IMG/VR virus record: IMGVR_UViG_3300034198_026716
Coordinates: 1 to 20,309 of that record
DNA length: 20,309 nt
Strand: one strand, 5' to 3'
DNA from: a virus
Part shown: piece after piece, positions 5,836 to 12,857 of the stretch
Position numbering within the stretch: position 1 is the first letter of the stretch
Layout of the letters: each line of letters opens with the position of its first letter
Made by a program: the position numbers and the translations under genes
Notes under the pieces: generated by a model
What the model saw: the letters and a program-made list of their open reading frames with translations, nothing else
Databases searched by the model: none
Told to the model about the DNA's origin: nothing

Positions 5836-8800
5836 TAGCTCCTCACGCTGAAGTCGATGTCTTCAAGGTCGGATTCAATATCGAAGCCTTGTAATTCCAG
5901 ATCATATTTCTTGATATCGTCATCTGTGGGTTCAGCGATGCTGACTGGTTCTGCCATACCAGCCTTCTCTGCTGGTGGTCCTTCGGATGGTGCTGGTAAG
6001 CCCTCGGGTGGTGCTTCAGGAGGAGGTCCTCCTTCAGGTGGAGGTCCTTCGGCTCCGGGTTCTGGCATAGCGTTGGGTCCACCTGCTTCTGCGCCAAGTT
6101 CTTGGTCTTGGCCTTCGGCACTTGGGATGCCAACTCCCAGAAGTTGTGGATTTTGGGCCAAAACTTGCAATTTGAGATCTTCCAGCTTTTGAATTTTGAG
6201 GCGTGCCAGCATTTCGTCGGCATCATCTTGGTTGTATTTGAGGATTTTTGTCATGATGTCAAAGTCTGACATCAACTGACTGCCTTTCAGGGTTCCGGCA
6301 TTGCCGTATCGGGCATTTACAACTTCTGCTCTTGAGAGTTCTCTCCAATCGCTTGGAGGGGTCATTTTGATACGGAGGTCTTTGTAGCTATCTTCTGGGT
6401 ATCCTCTGAGTTGAAGGTGTCTTTCTGCTATTTCCATAATTCCGTCTTCAAAGTGGCTTTGAAGTCTTTCGATCATGCGAGCAAATTTAACATCTTGTGC
6501 TGAGAGGGTAATTCTTGTAGCGCCGGGGTCTTCGTTGTTGAAGTAATTCTTAGGAAAATTAAGAGCCGTGAGGAGTTTATTTCGGAAATAAACTGCGTCA
6601 TCGATTTCGCCCAGATTTTCAGCACCGGGTAGTGTATCGATTCTTGTGTTGCTATTTGGACGAATTGGCAACCAGTAGTCTTCGTCTTGTGCTGGAGGCA
6701 TCCATTTTTCTTCAACTTGATTTGCGCCGGGACTTCCGCTGTTGCTAGTGACTTTTCTTTTGCGAAATTGGTCTTTGATGCGATCCATAAAAGCTTCGGC
6801 TTTGAAAGGAGGTAACTGGCCTACATCGATGTAAAAAACCCTTCTTTCAGGTGCCCGTGTGTTATGGGTAGGTGTGCCGTTTGCTATGAAATTGTGTAGT
6901 TCATTGTCTACTGTGATGTCATAAACTTCTTCTTGACCACAGGGCGTGATGCTACAAACATTTTCATACTGAGGCAATTCTTTTTCGCTTATTGTTACGG
7001 AATGTGATGTGGTAGATTTCATCAAACGATTTTTGGCGATTCCTTTTCTTTGTCTTTCTTTAATTTTACCAGAAGAAAGACCGATTGATGCCCAAACGCT
7101 TTTGATATCTTTCACAAGTTCTTTGTTGCAAAGTTCAATCGTGGAAAACCAAGTTCCCTTGAATGTTGTTCTTTGGCAACTATCAGCATCACTAATTCCT
7201 TTTACAAAAGCTTTGCGAATTTCGAGGTTGGATGTAAACACCCATTGTGGAATTCTTTTGTTTTTTGCTCCGGGGATGTAGCCCAATTCCAAGAAAATTT
7301 CAGCGCCTCTTGCGGATGAGACGCAGTAATTGCCAAATTTTCCTCGTTTATCTGGGTTGTATGATACCTTACCAAAATACTTTTGCAGCAGGCCTGCATA
7401 CTTTTGATTGACTTTTTGCTTGTCGCCAGCAGAAAAAGCAATTCTGCATAATTTTCTTGAAATGGAACCATCCCCAATCAAGAAGCCAAACAATCTTGCA
7501 AATTCTTCATCAACAAATTCTGGAAGATTGATTCTTTCAGAATAAACTTGACTTTTTTTAGCGATGATGAGTTTTGAGTGATCGAGTTCAAAAATATCGC
7601 AAACATTTTTGGCTAAATCGATAGGCAAGGCTTTGCCTTCGGTATACAAAAACTGTTTAGCTCTGTTATCTTTTACTTTGCAATTTTTGAGAAGTTTGGA
7701 AATATTTTCATAATTTCCATTTCTAAATGCGGTTCTCATTTCTGAGGAAAGTTTGGCCCAAGGTTCTTTGGGGGACTTGGGCATCTGTGTCAATACATTG
7801 TCGTTTCTCGTAACGCAAATGAGCTTGTCGGTTTTTGGAATCAAATCTTGAATATCGACATATTGCAGTACGCCTTGACGATTAACAAGTACGGGATGTG
7901 TTGCTGTTCCAACGATTTCAATATGCTTGCTCTTGACTGAAAAAACATTTTGAATTCCGTTGTTAACATGACAAGCGACTTTGGTTGGAATCAATTTTCC
8001 ATCGTAATCGTAGGAGAGAACTGTATCTCCCACTTTGATATCACGAATATTTTTTGTGCCGTTTTGCAAACTTATGACTGTATCGCCAACAAGGCAAAGT
8101 CGATATACAACCATAGCATCTTCTAGCATTCTGAGGCTATGTGCTGGTCCACGGGCTGGTTCGATTAGGGATTGTCCGTAGGGATAGAAGGTTTTGCGAT
8201 CATCACCGATTCGGAAGTGAACAATTTGGCTTGGTGCAAAGCGTATGGCTGTTGTTTGGTTGAGTTCTGTATCGGTCATATCGGTTACGGAGCCACGCAC
8301 GATGGCTTGATAATCTGGTCCTTCTTTGCTTTGTTGATATTCAATAATTCTGCCTTTGACGGTTTCGATGCGATACATTGTTTCGCATGGGAGAGGCATG
8401 GTTCTGTAGATGCCTTCTTTGGGATTTTCTGGATTGATTACGAGTTCAACAAAATAGTCACCTGAAATGCAGAGATTTTTGAACCAAATCCATCCATTTC
8501 TGTTGAGGTTAAGCATTTTGCGGTTCATGAGCAGAAAATCAATTTCATCTTTTATATCTTGGTTTTCCGTGGTGATTTTGATGATATTGCCGTTTTCGTC
8601 TTTTTGGCAGTTGTGGAGAATGACGCTGTCGGTGGCAAAGCACATTTGTTTTTCGACGGATAGGTCGTAGACATCTTGAACTGGTCCGGGTTCAATGCCT
8701 ATGATTCTTCTTTCTTTTTCAAATCGGTTGAGTCTTTTAATTTCCTTGGTAGTAAATCCCTCTCGTGCGAGCCATTCGCCAACGGTTCTCCAATCGTGTC

Positions 8801-9602
8801 CAAGTCTTTCAGCGACTTGTACAGTTTTAAGTCCATCTGCGTATAGTCTGCATCCTAGATTTACGGCTTGCATTTTTGGAGGTATTTTGCCTGTGCGCCA
8901 GTCGTCTACGAATTGTCTTTCGTGAATCCAGCCTTTAGTTTTGGTGTAGATTCTGGGGTATTGTGCGGTTCTCAGTCTGGTGTGATTTTGGCTAGCTTTC
9001 ACACGGTAAAAGGGCATGAGTTCATCTTCGACTTCAAGGTCGCCTGTTTCACACCAAGTGCCGTCTTTTTTTAGAACACGGTGATCTTCTGTGGCTGTGA
9101 AGGTTGATCCATCATCGAGGACGACTGTGATGGTGGGTGCACGCTTTACGAGTCGTGGAGCGTATGCCCAGCCCAAGGTGTAGTCGTTTTTCTCGAAATC
9201 ATAGCAATAAACAAGGAATCTTTCGTCGGCTCTTTTTTCTGTGAGTTCCTTGATGGTGATAAATCCGAAGGGAGTGGCAATTTTAGTGTCACCGGCAACA
9301 CAAGCTTCGTCTGCAAAGACGGTCATGGCAGCTTCGATTTCTGGAACATTACGAAGTCTTTCGTACTCTTTATAACGCATAGCACGATTTGACAGCGTAG
9401 TGGTGTCAATCATGTCATTCGTTTGGCGGTAGCTGCTGAGTCCTCCGCTTACATTCTGCGGATTATTGATATCTGCGCCGATAGCTTCTGGTTGGCTGAT
9501 GCCTGCGGAACTGAACTGACGGGGGTCTTTACGGCGAGCGAGCGGATCGGCTTCGCTGGAGTAGGAAAAAAGCTTGAAAAAATCAGACCATAACGGAGCC
9601 AT
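5835..9602 (-). CDS. 20: Portal protein, gp20-like, precursor interrupted by two inteins
   Basis: A 1255-codon reading frame. Removing two inteins (residues 101-331 and 503-914) leaves a 612-residue portal, somewhat longer than the 524 residues of T4 gp20. Extein blocks typical of T4-like portals are clear: RYKEYERLRNVPEIEAAM, NGWIWFKNLCISGDYFVE, the SQIVHFRIGDD region, and TRAPERRVFYIDVGQLPP followed by the N-Y-F-N region. The C-terminus is a Pro/Gly/Glu-rich tail of about 50 residues and then an acidic end. The portal forms the dodecameric ring through which DNA is packaged and on which the head initiates. ATG 9602 follows AAGGGA. The insertion points fall in conserved extein sequence: ADEA before Cys332, and VVYRL before Thr915. 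The gene is followed at once by the coupled zinc-ribbon gene. Confidence 0.95.
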   Translation of the reverse strand: MAPLWSDFFKLFSYSSEADPLARRKDPRQFSSAGISQPEAIGADINNPQNVSGGLSSYRQTNDMIDTTTLSNRAMRYKEYERLRNVPEIEAAMTVFADEACVAGDTKIATPFGFITIKELTEKRADERFLVYCYDFEKNDYTLGWAYAPRLVKRAPTITVVLDDGSTFTATEDHRVLKKDGTWCETGDLEVEDELMPFYRVKASQNHTRLRTAQYPRIYTKTKGWIHERQFVDDWRTGKIPPKMQAVNLGCRLYADGLKTVQVAERLGHDWRTVGEWLAREGFTTKEIKRLNRFEKERRIIGIEPGPVQDVYDLSVEKQMCFATDSVILHNCQKDENGNIIKITTENQDIKDEIDFLLMNRKMLNLNRNGWIWFKNLCISGDYFVELVINPENPKEGIYRTMPLPCETMYRIETVKGRIIEYQQSKEGPDYQAIVRGSVTDMTDTELNQTTAIRFAPSQIVHFRIGDDRKTFYPYGQSLIEPARGPAHSLRMLEDAMVVYRLCLVGDTVISLQNGTKNIRDIKVGDTVLSYDYDGKLIPTKVACHVNNGIQNVFSVKSKHIEIVGTATHPVLVNRQGVLQYVDIQDLIPKTDKLICVTRNDNVLTQMPKSPKEPWAKLSSEMRTAFRNGNYENISKLLKNCKVKDNRAKQFLYTEGKALPIDLAKNVCDIFELDHSKLIIAKKSQVYSERINLPEFVDEEFARLFGFLIGDGSISRKLCRIAFSAGDKQKVNQKYAGLLQKYFGKVSYNPDKRGKFGNYCVSSARGAEIFLELGYIPGAKNKRIPQWVFTSNLEIRKAFVKGISDADSCQRTTFKGTWFSTIELCNKELVKDIKSVWASIGLSSGKIKERQRKGIAKNRLMKSTTSHSVTISEKELPQYENVCSITPCGQEEVYDITVDNELHNFIANGTPTHNTRAPERRVFYIDVGQLPPFKAEAFMDRIKDQFRKRKVTSNSGSPGANQVEEKWMPPAQDEDYWLPIRPNSNTRIDTLPGAENLGEIDDAVYFRNKLLTALNFPKNYFNNEDPGATRITLSAQDVKFARMIERLQSHFEDGIMEIAERHLQLRGYPEDSYKDLRIKMTPPSDWRELSRAEVVNARYGNAGTLKGSQLMSDFDIMTKILKYNQDDADEMLARLKIQKLEDLKLQVLAQNPQLLGVGIPSAEGQDQELGAEAGGPNAMPEPGAEGPPPEGGPPPEAPPEGLPAPSEGPPAEKAGMAEPVSIAEPTDDDIKKYDLELQGFDIESDLEDIDFSVRS
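6861..8096 (-). mobile_element. Intein 2 in the portal, with LAGLIDADG endonuclease
   Basis: 412 residues, portal residues 503-914. Splicing block A starts at Cys1 (CLVGDTVISL). Block B has GTATHP with His67. Block F is VYDITVDNELHNF. The end is T-H-N (His411, Asn412), followed by Thr as the +1 nucleophile. Between them are two LAGLIDADG helices: FGFLIGDG with Asp209 and KGISDADS with Asp305. Both acidic residues are present, so the endonuclease looks active and the intein mobile. Residues 100-190 form a further helical domain of unclear role. All splice residues are present, so self-excision is expected. The target is the TRAPERR portal motif. Confidence 0.93.
8610..9302 (-). mobile_element. 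Intein 1 in the portal, with helix-turn-helix insert and no LAGLIDADG
   Basis: 231 residues, portal residues 101-331. Block A begins CVAGDTKIAT. Block B is TATEDH with His74. Block F is VYDLSVEKQMCFATDS. It ends L-H-N (His230, Asn231) before Cys as the +1 nucleophile. The usual endonuclease position (about residues 105-200) holds only about 95 residues. These include YPRIYTKTKGWIHERQF and a helix-turn-helix-like stretch, TVQVAERLGHDWRTVGEWL at 160-178. No LAGLIDADG pair or HNH core can be seen. It may be a mini-intein with a residual or alternative DNA-binding domain. Splicing residues are intact. Confidence 0.9.
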
Positions 9603-9626
9603 TTTTAGTTCCCTTGCATAATCACG

Positions 9627-9635
9627 CTTATTTTA
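9627..9635 (-). promoter_or_regulatory. Promoter-like TAAAATAAG box upstream of the portal gene
   Basis: On the minus strand TAAAATAAG starts 33 bases before the portal ATG, matching the spacing of the TATATAAG boxes elsewhere. It is a weaker match to the consensus. No comparable box is seen before the divergent gene at 9674. Confidence 0.35.
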
Positions 9636-9673
9636 GTTATCAAAGTAAAGGGATTTTTCTTCCAAAGGACATC

Positions 9674-10276
9674 ATGAAAAAAATAGTTTTAATTTGCAGT
9701 CATGAGTATTCAGGATCGACTGCCTTATATGAGTCGTTGAATGATCATATTAGGATTCAGGGTTTTAGAAACAAAAACAGATATGAGAGTCCCTTGAGTT
9801 TGTATTATCTAACAAAAAATCATCATAAATTAAGCAATAAATCAGCAATTTTTTTGGATGAGGTTGTACGGAATCATCAAATTAGCACCAAATCGGTTTA
9901 TGATTACTGCAAGTTAATCTTTGTTTTGAGGGAGCCAGAAGCTGTAATGGGCTATATGGTTGGCAACGAAAAAAGAAATCCATCATTTGCTTGCAGATAT
10001 TATAATTTTAGGTTACGCAGACTTTATGAGATGTCAAAAAAGGCATCGGGGTCATTGTTATTGACATATGATGATTTAGCAAGTAACCGTGGTATTGAGT
10101 TGGTTGATAAATATTTAGGACTAAAAACAAGTATCAATTTTGATCCAAATTTATTGATTCCTTTTCAGAGAACATTCAATTTAGATTTGATAACGCCCAA
10201 GGATATGGATGTTTTGAGGGACTCTTATGAGCGTTATCTTTATCTCATGACGCAGAATTTAGTGAGGGTCAATTGA
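9674..10276 (+). CDS. Sulfotransferase-like P-loop protein
   Basis: A 200-residue protein. The start at ATG 9674 follows AAAGGACATC; an upstream in-frame ATG at 9614 lacks a site. The N-terminus MKKIVLICSHEYSGSTALYE has the strand-loop-helix of a sulfotransferase phosphosulfate-binding loop (Y-S-G-S-T at 12-16). Residues 83-92 (FVLREPEAVM) correspond to the family's R-x-P 3'-phosphate block, and LLLTYDDLA at 128-136 to the usual Y-E-D-L strand. Members move sulfate from PAPS to hydroxyls or amines; the substrate here is unknown, and the protein is shorter than typical enzymes (250-300 residues). It faces away from the portal gene and overlaps the convergent M14 gene by 18 bases. A divergent P-loop kinase is the alternative. 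Confidence 0.72.
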   Translation: MKKIVLICSHEYSGSTALYESLNDHIRIQGFRNKNRYESPLSLYYLTKNHHKLSNKSAIFLDEVVRNHQISTKSVYDYCKLIFVLREPEAVMGYMVGNEKRNPSFACRYYNFRLRRLYEMSKKASGSLLLTYDDLASNRGIELVDKYLGLKTSINFDPNLLIPFQRTFNLDLITPKDMDVLRDSYERYLYLMTQNLVRVN

Positions 10277-11329
10277 TTTTAGAGTGCCATCGGAGTTGCG
10301 GTGATATTCTTTTGCAATTCCTGTGTTTTGGCTGAAGTCAATTCCATTATCTGCTGTAGTAATTTTGATATCTGGTGATTTTTCGATAAAATATGTAATT
10401 GCATCTTGGGTGCGCTTAAGTTCGTCTTTAATTTCTTGTAGACTGGGTTTGTGCTGGTGAGTACCGTATTCGATAACAGTAGCGAAGCTGCCGTTTCGAT
10501 AGAACCAGTCAACTTCAGTACCATCGATTGGTGATTTGTAAAGTTCAGCACAATGAATCATTTTGTAATTAGCCATTTTAGCCATTTTGCCAACAATCGC
10601 ATCATAATCTGATTGGTTGGGATTTTTGCCATATTGATCGCCGTAAGGAATGAGAAAAAATCTGCCGTATGTGTGGCCTGACAAAACTGCGTGAGGTTTA
10701 ATTTTCCAGTAGAATTCACGGAGTGCAGCAACGCTGGGCGTGCTTTGGTGTGTTTTGTTTTTAGGAGTGGGGAAGTCACGGTTGGGATCAACGCCATCAA
10801 CAAATCTCTGCTGGGTATAGCTGTCGGGAGAAACGACTGGAATAAAATAAATATCACGAGAATTTATGAGTGTTTTTATTTTGGGATCGGTAGAATAATT
10901 CTTGATTAAATTGCCCAAGTATCCCATAGTTACACCTGCGCTCCATGATTCGTTTCCGTGGATGCAGGCTGTAATAAGAATGACTGGTTTGGTATTTTTA
11001 TCTAATTTATTATTGACTCGAATATAAAAGAGGTCTGTGCCCTTTTTAGATTGGCCGTATATGCCAACTTCTGTGAGGTCTGGAGCTTCTTTATTCCAAG
11101 TTTTGAGTTGTTCGACGGTTTGAGGATAAGAGAGGTGTTGTGGAATGGGGTTGGAAATCTGTGGAGAGCTTGGTTCTGGAGGCGTTTGTGGTTTTGCTTC
11201 AGGAGCTATTTTTTCTGGAACCGGAGCAACTTTAGGCTCAGGGTAAGACTTTGTTTTTAGGTTAAATGTTAAGGTTAAGGCAAGAGATAAGATTCCAATC
11301 AGCATCAGTTTTGAAAAATCGTTTTTCAT
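10259..11329 (-). CDS. Membrane-anchored M14 zinc carboxypeptidase
   Basis: A 356-residue protein. ATG 11329 follows AAGGAGGGTC; a longer reading to 11356 has no site. Residues 6-23 form a hydrophobic signal anchor, followed by a Pro-rich spacer (about 29-66) and the catalytic domain. Every M14 landmark is visible: H124-G-N-E127 (zinc ligands), D-P-N-R184 (substrate carboxylate binding), S-G-H219-T-Y-G (third ligand) and V-I-E287-Y (general base). The enzyme should remove C-terminal residues from peptides, or cut peptidoglycan stem peptides as some bacterial and phage M14 enzymes do, with the domain outside the inner membrane. Only 41 bases separate it from the divergent small gene at 11371. 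A TATATAGT box (11357-11364, minus strand) lies 35 bases upstream. Confidence 0.88.
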   Translation of the reverse strand: MKNDFSKLMLIGILSLALTLTFNLKTKSYPEPKVAPVPEKIAPEAKPQTPPEPSSPQISNPIPQHLSYPQTVEQLKTWNKEAPDLTEVGIYGQSKKGTDLFYIRVNNKLDKNTKPVILITACIHGNESWSAGVTMGYLGNLIKNYSTDPKIKTLINSRDIYFIPVVSPDSYTQQRFVDGVDPNRDFPTPKNKTHQSTPSVAALREFYWKIKPHAVLSGHTYGRFFLIPYGDQYGKNPNQSDYDAIVGKMAKMANYKMIHCAELYKSPIDGTEVDWFYRNGSFATVIEYGTHQHKPSLQEIKDELKRTQDAITYFIEKSPDIKITTADNGIDFSQNTGIAKEYHRNSDGTLKSIDPH

Positions 11330-11356
11330 GACCCTCCTTGTAAAATATGTCGGCAA

Positions 11357-11364
11357 ACTATATA
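11357..11364 (-). promoter_or_regulatory. Promoter-like TATATAGT box upstream of the M14 peptidase gene
   Basis: Minus-strand TATATAGT begins 35 bases before the ATG at 11329. The same octamer occurs on the plus strand at 15023-15030. The nearly palindromic TATATA core could also serve the plus-strand gene at 11371. Confidence 0.4.
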
Positions 11365-11370
11365 TTCATT

Positions 11371-11604
11371 ATGAAGCAATCTTTCCTTGATTATCTGAAC
11401 AAAAAAGAGTGGTTTGGCGGGAGTGCCAACGATCCTTCTAATGTGGAGGACGAGGGCGATGGTGGCGATGGAGTGGCCAAGAGGATGATCACACCGGGAG
11501 CATTTCCCACATATTCGGACAATGAGCTTCCAATTACAGCAAAAAACCGCAAAAACAAGATTCGTTATATGAAAAAAGACTGTAATTGCGATAAGAAAAA
11601 ATAA
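11371..11604 (+). CDS. Small polar protein with capsid-targeting-like start
   Basis: A 77-residue protein. Two starts are possible: ATG 11347 (85 residues) and ATG 11371; neither has a good ribosome site. ATG 11371 is preferred because it gives MKQSFLDYLNKKEW, similar to the MKTFEEF and MKTFTQW starts of the small proteins near the capsid genes. The body is Gly/Asp-rich (DEGDGGDG at about 29-36) and the C-terminus is basic, ending CNCDKKK. No family recognised. It ends one base before the stem of a strong terminator, so it is probably transcribed as a single gene. A packaged internal protein is possible but the cleavage tripeptide is not evident. Confidence 0.6.
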   Translation: MKQSFLDYLNKKEWFGGSANDPSNVEDEGDGGDGVAKRMITPGAFPTYSDNELPITAKNRKNKIRYMKKDCNCDKKK

Positions 11605-11634
11605 AAACCCGCCTTTTTAGGGCGGGTTTATTTT
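11605..11634. terminator. Bidirectional terminator between convergent genes
   Basis: A 9-base-pair GC-rich stem (AAACCCGCC at 11605-11613 with GGCGGGTTT at 11621-11629) is flanked by A-rich sequence on the left and ATTTTATT on the right. It can terminate transcription from both sides and sits between the stop codons of the 77-residue gene and the cysteine peptidase gene. Confidence 0.88.
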
Positions 11635-12349
11635 ATTGTTTCAAAGGTTGCAGGATGTATTCCTTGTCGTAAACCTGTTGTTCCTGTCCACGGTCGATGA
11701 TTGGCAGGTCTTGAATTTTAGGAGCGTACTTTAAGGGGATGATGTCGTTATCAGCGTAGACTGCTGAAACCCATCCATCAAAGTGGCGGTTGAATTCTGT
11801 CATAGTCCAAGTTCTGATAGCTAGGCTTCTATCGCTGTTGTTGATATATTTGACGATGCCTTTCTTTTCATCATAGTGGACTAAGACCATAGCGTGGCCG
11901 GGGATACAGAACAGGCAACCACGGCGTTCTTTGACAACGCTTTTGATGATAAGGCTACGGTCACGGGGGTCCGTGGTTGTTTCAAATTTAACATTGAGTT
12001 GTTTCATTTTGCGTGAAAAACTGTATGTGTTTGCGTAGCTTTTGCATTCAGGATCGTTGGTAAGTCCGATCAGTTTAGGTTCTTCGGCATATCTGCCGAG
12101 GAGTTCTGTTGAGGCCCAGACGCATTGGATGCCGGTTTTGTTGAAGACCCTATCCTTCATGGGGACTGGGACCATGACATCAGCTAGATCGTCATCGACA
12201 GCGCCTTCGATGGCTGCGATGGGATTAGTGTCTGCTGCCAGATAAACATTTGGGTATTGACGATTTCTTATATCGTCAACTGATGGCGCTTGTGCCGTTG
12301 CAGGCAAAACTGTCGCAACAGCAGCAAAAAACGCAAAAAATCTTTTCAT
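11633..12349 (-). CDS. Secreted papain-like cysteine peptidase
   Basis: A 238-residue protein. ATG 12349 follows AAGGAGGTTC; the longer reading to 12391 lacks a site. Residues 1-20 are a textbook cleavable signal peptide (MKRFFAFFAAVATVLPATAQ) with A-T-A or A-Q-A before the cut. The mature part has G-I-Q75-C76-V-W, which is a Gln-Cys-x-Trp active-site start, and P-G-H152-A-M-V-L-V-H-Y-D followed by Y-I-N-N-S-D at 168-173. This Cys, His, Asn/Asp order fits clan CA (papain, C39 or transglutaminase-like). C101, C145 and C148 could form disulfides outside the cytoplasm. Substrate unknown. It lies in a row of peptidase genes and ends at a bidirectional terminator. Function is inferred from motifs only. 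Confidence 0.72.
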   Translation of the reverse strand: MKRFFAFFAAVATVLPATAQAPSVDDIRNRQYPNVYLAADTNPIAAIEGAVDDDLADVMVPVPMKDRVFNKTGIQCVWASTELLGRYAEEPKLIGLTNDPECKSYANTYSFSRKMKQLNVKFETTTDPRDRSLIIKSVVKERRGCLFCIPGHAMVLVHYDEKKGIVKYINNSDRSLAIRTWTMTEFNRHFDGWVSAVYADNDIIPLKYAPKIQDLPIIDRGQEQQVYDKEYILQPLKQ

Positions 12350-12442
12350 GAACCTCCTTGTCATGTTAAGAGTATTGTTCGATGTTGTCATAAGATTTAT
12401 CTTGATATAATACTAAAATATATATGGCTTGATTTTTGAATA

Positions 12443-12475
12443 TCTAAAAAATAAGCCCAGCGAAAAGCTGGGCTT
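12443..12475 (-). terminator. Terminator after the acidic protein gene
   Basis: A 9-base-pair stem (AAGCCCAGC at 12453-12461 with GCTGGGCTT at 12467-12475) has a 5-base loop. Read on the minus strand it is followed by ATTTTTTAG. It ends the minus-strand acidic gene and separates it from the cysteine peptidase gene. The rest of 12350-12496 is AT-rich with TATA-like sequence (for example minus-strand GATAAATC at 12394-12401) but no gene. Confidence 0.85.
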
Positions 12476-12496
12476 TGATGAAAATAATGACGAAAA

Positions 12497-12805
12497 TCAG
12501 TAATCGTCTTCTTCGTCCTGATCTTCTTCGTCTAAATCATCATCATCTTCATCATCCCAGTCCTCATCGTCTTCATCGTCTTCATCGTCTTCATCGTCTT
12601 CGTCCCAGTCTTCATCTTCGTCTTCATCTTCGTCATCTTCGTCATCTTCGTCTTCTTCTTCCCATCCGTAATCATCGTCTTCATCTTCGTCGTCTTCGTC
12701 TTCATCCCAATCATCTTTGTCATCTTCGTCCTCATCATCATAACTAGAGTTATGAAGTTGGTCGGCTTGCATGAACCAATAATCTTTTAAAATGTCTTCT
12801 GACAC
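12497..12805 (-). CDS. Extremely acidic low-complexity protein
   Basis: A 102-residue protein. The best start is GTG 12805, with AAAAGGAG 7 bases upstream; the farther ATG at 12859 has no ribosome site and would overlap the divergent lipoprotein start. The first 20 residues (MSEDILKDYWFMQADQLHNS) are ordinary. The remaining 80 or so are almost only Asp and Glu with scattered Trp, Tyr, Gly and Lys. Such polyanionic tails mimic nucleic acid or bind basic proteins or divalent metal; here the role is unknown. The repeated codons have probably expanded by slippage (four copies of a 9-base unit). It is divergent from the lipoprotein gene with 52 bases between starts, and is followed by its own terminator. 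Confidence 0.75.
   Translation of the reverse strand: MSEDILKDYWFMQADQLHNSSYDDEDEDDKDDWDEDEDDEDEDDDYGWEEEDEDDEDDEDEDEDEDWDEDDEDDEDDEDDEDWDDEDDDDLDEEDQDEEDDY
12564..12599. repeat. Four tandem copies of TCATCGTCT
   Basis: Four perfect 9-base copies lie inside the acidic gene, and degenerate copies of related 9-base units continue to about 12650. On the coding strand each unit adds Asp and Glu codons, so copy-number change keeps the frame. Confidence 0.85.
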
Positions 12806-12834
12806 GGATATTCTCCTTTTGTTGCGGGATGAAT

Positions 12835-12847
12835 AATAAATAATATA
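12835..12847 (+). promoter_or_regulatory. Promoter-like AT-rich box before the lipoprotein gene
   Basis: AATAAATAATATA lies about 20 bases before the ATG at 12858, directly ahead of the AGGAGG ribosome site. It resembles the T4 late box TATAAATA. The call is weak because the whole spacer is AT-rich. Confidence 0.35.
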
Positions 12848-12857
12848 GGAGGGTGTC

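Noticed and set aside
6861-9302. Inserted segments of the portal as separate genes or domain fusions
   Set aside because: They start with Cys, end in His-Asn before Cys or Thr, contain splicing blocks, and removing them restores a continuous portal, so they are inteins.
12510-12730. Possible CRISPR array from the regular repeats
   Set aside because: The units are 9 bases long, contiguous, in frame and code for Asp and Glu; there are no spacers.
12475-12747. Plus-strand frame rich in His, Leu and Arg
   Set aside because: It is the complement of the acidic low-complexity gene; the repeated residues are an artefact of the Asp/Glu codon repeats.
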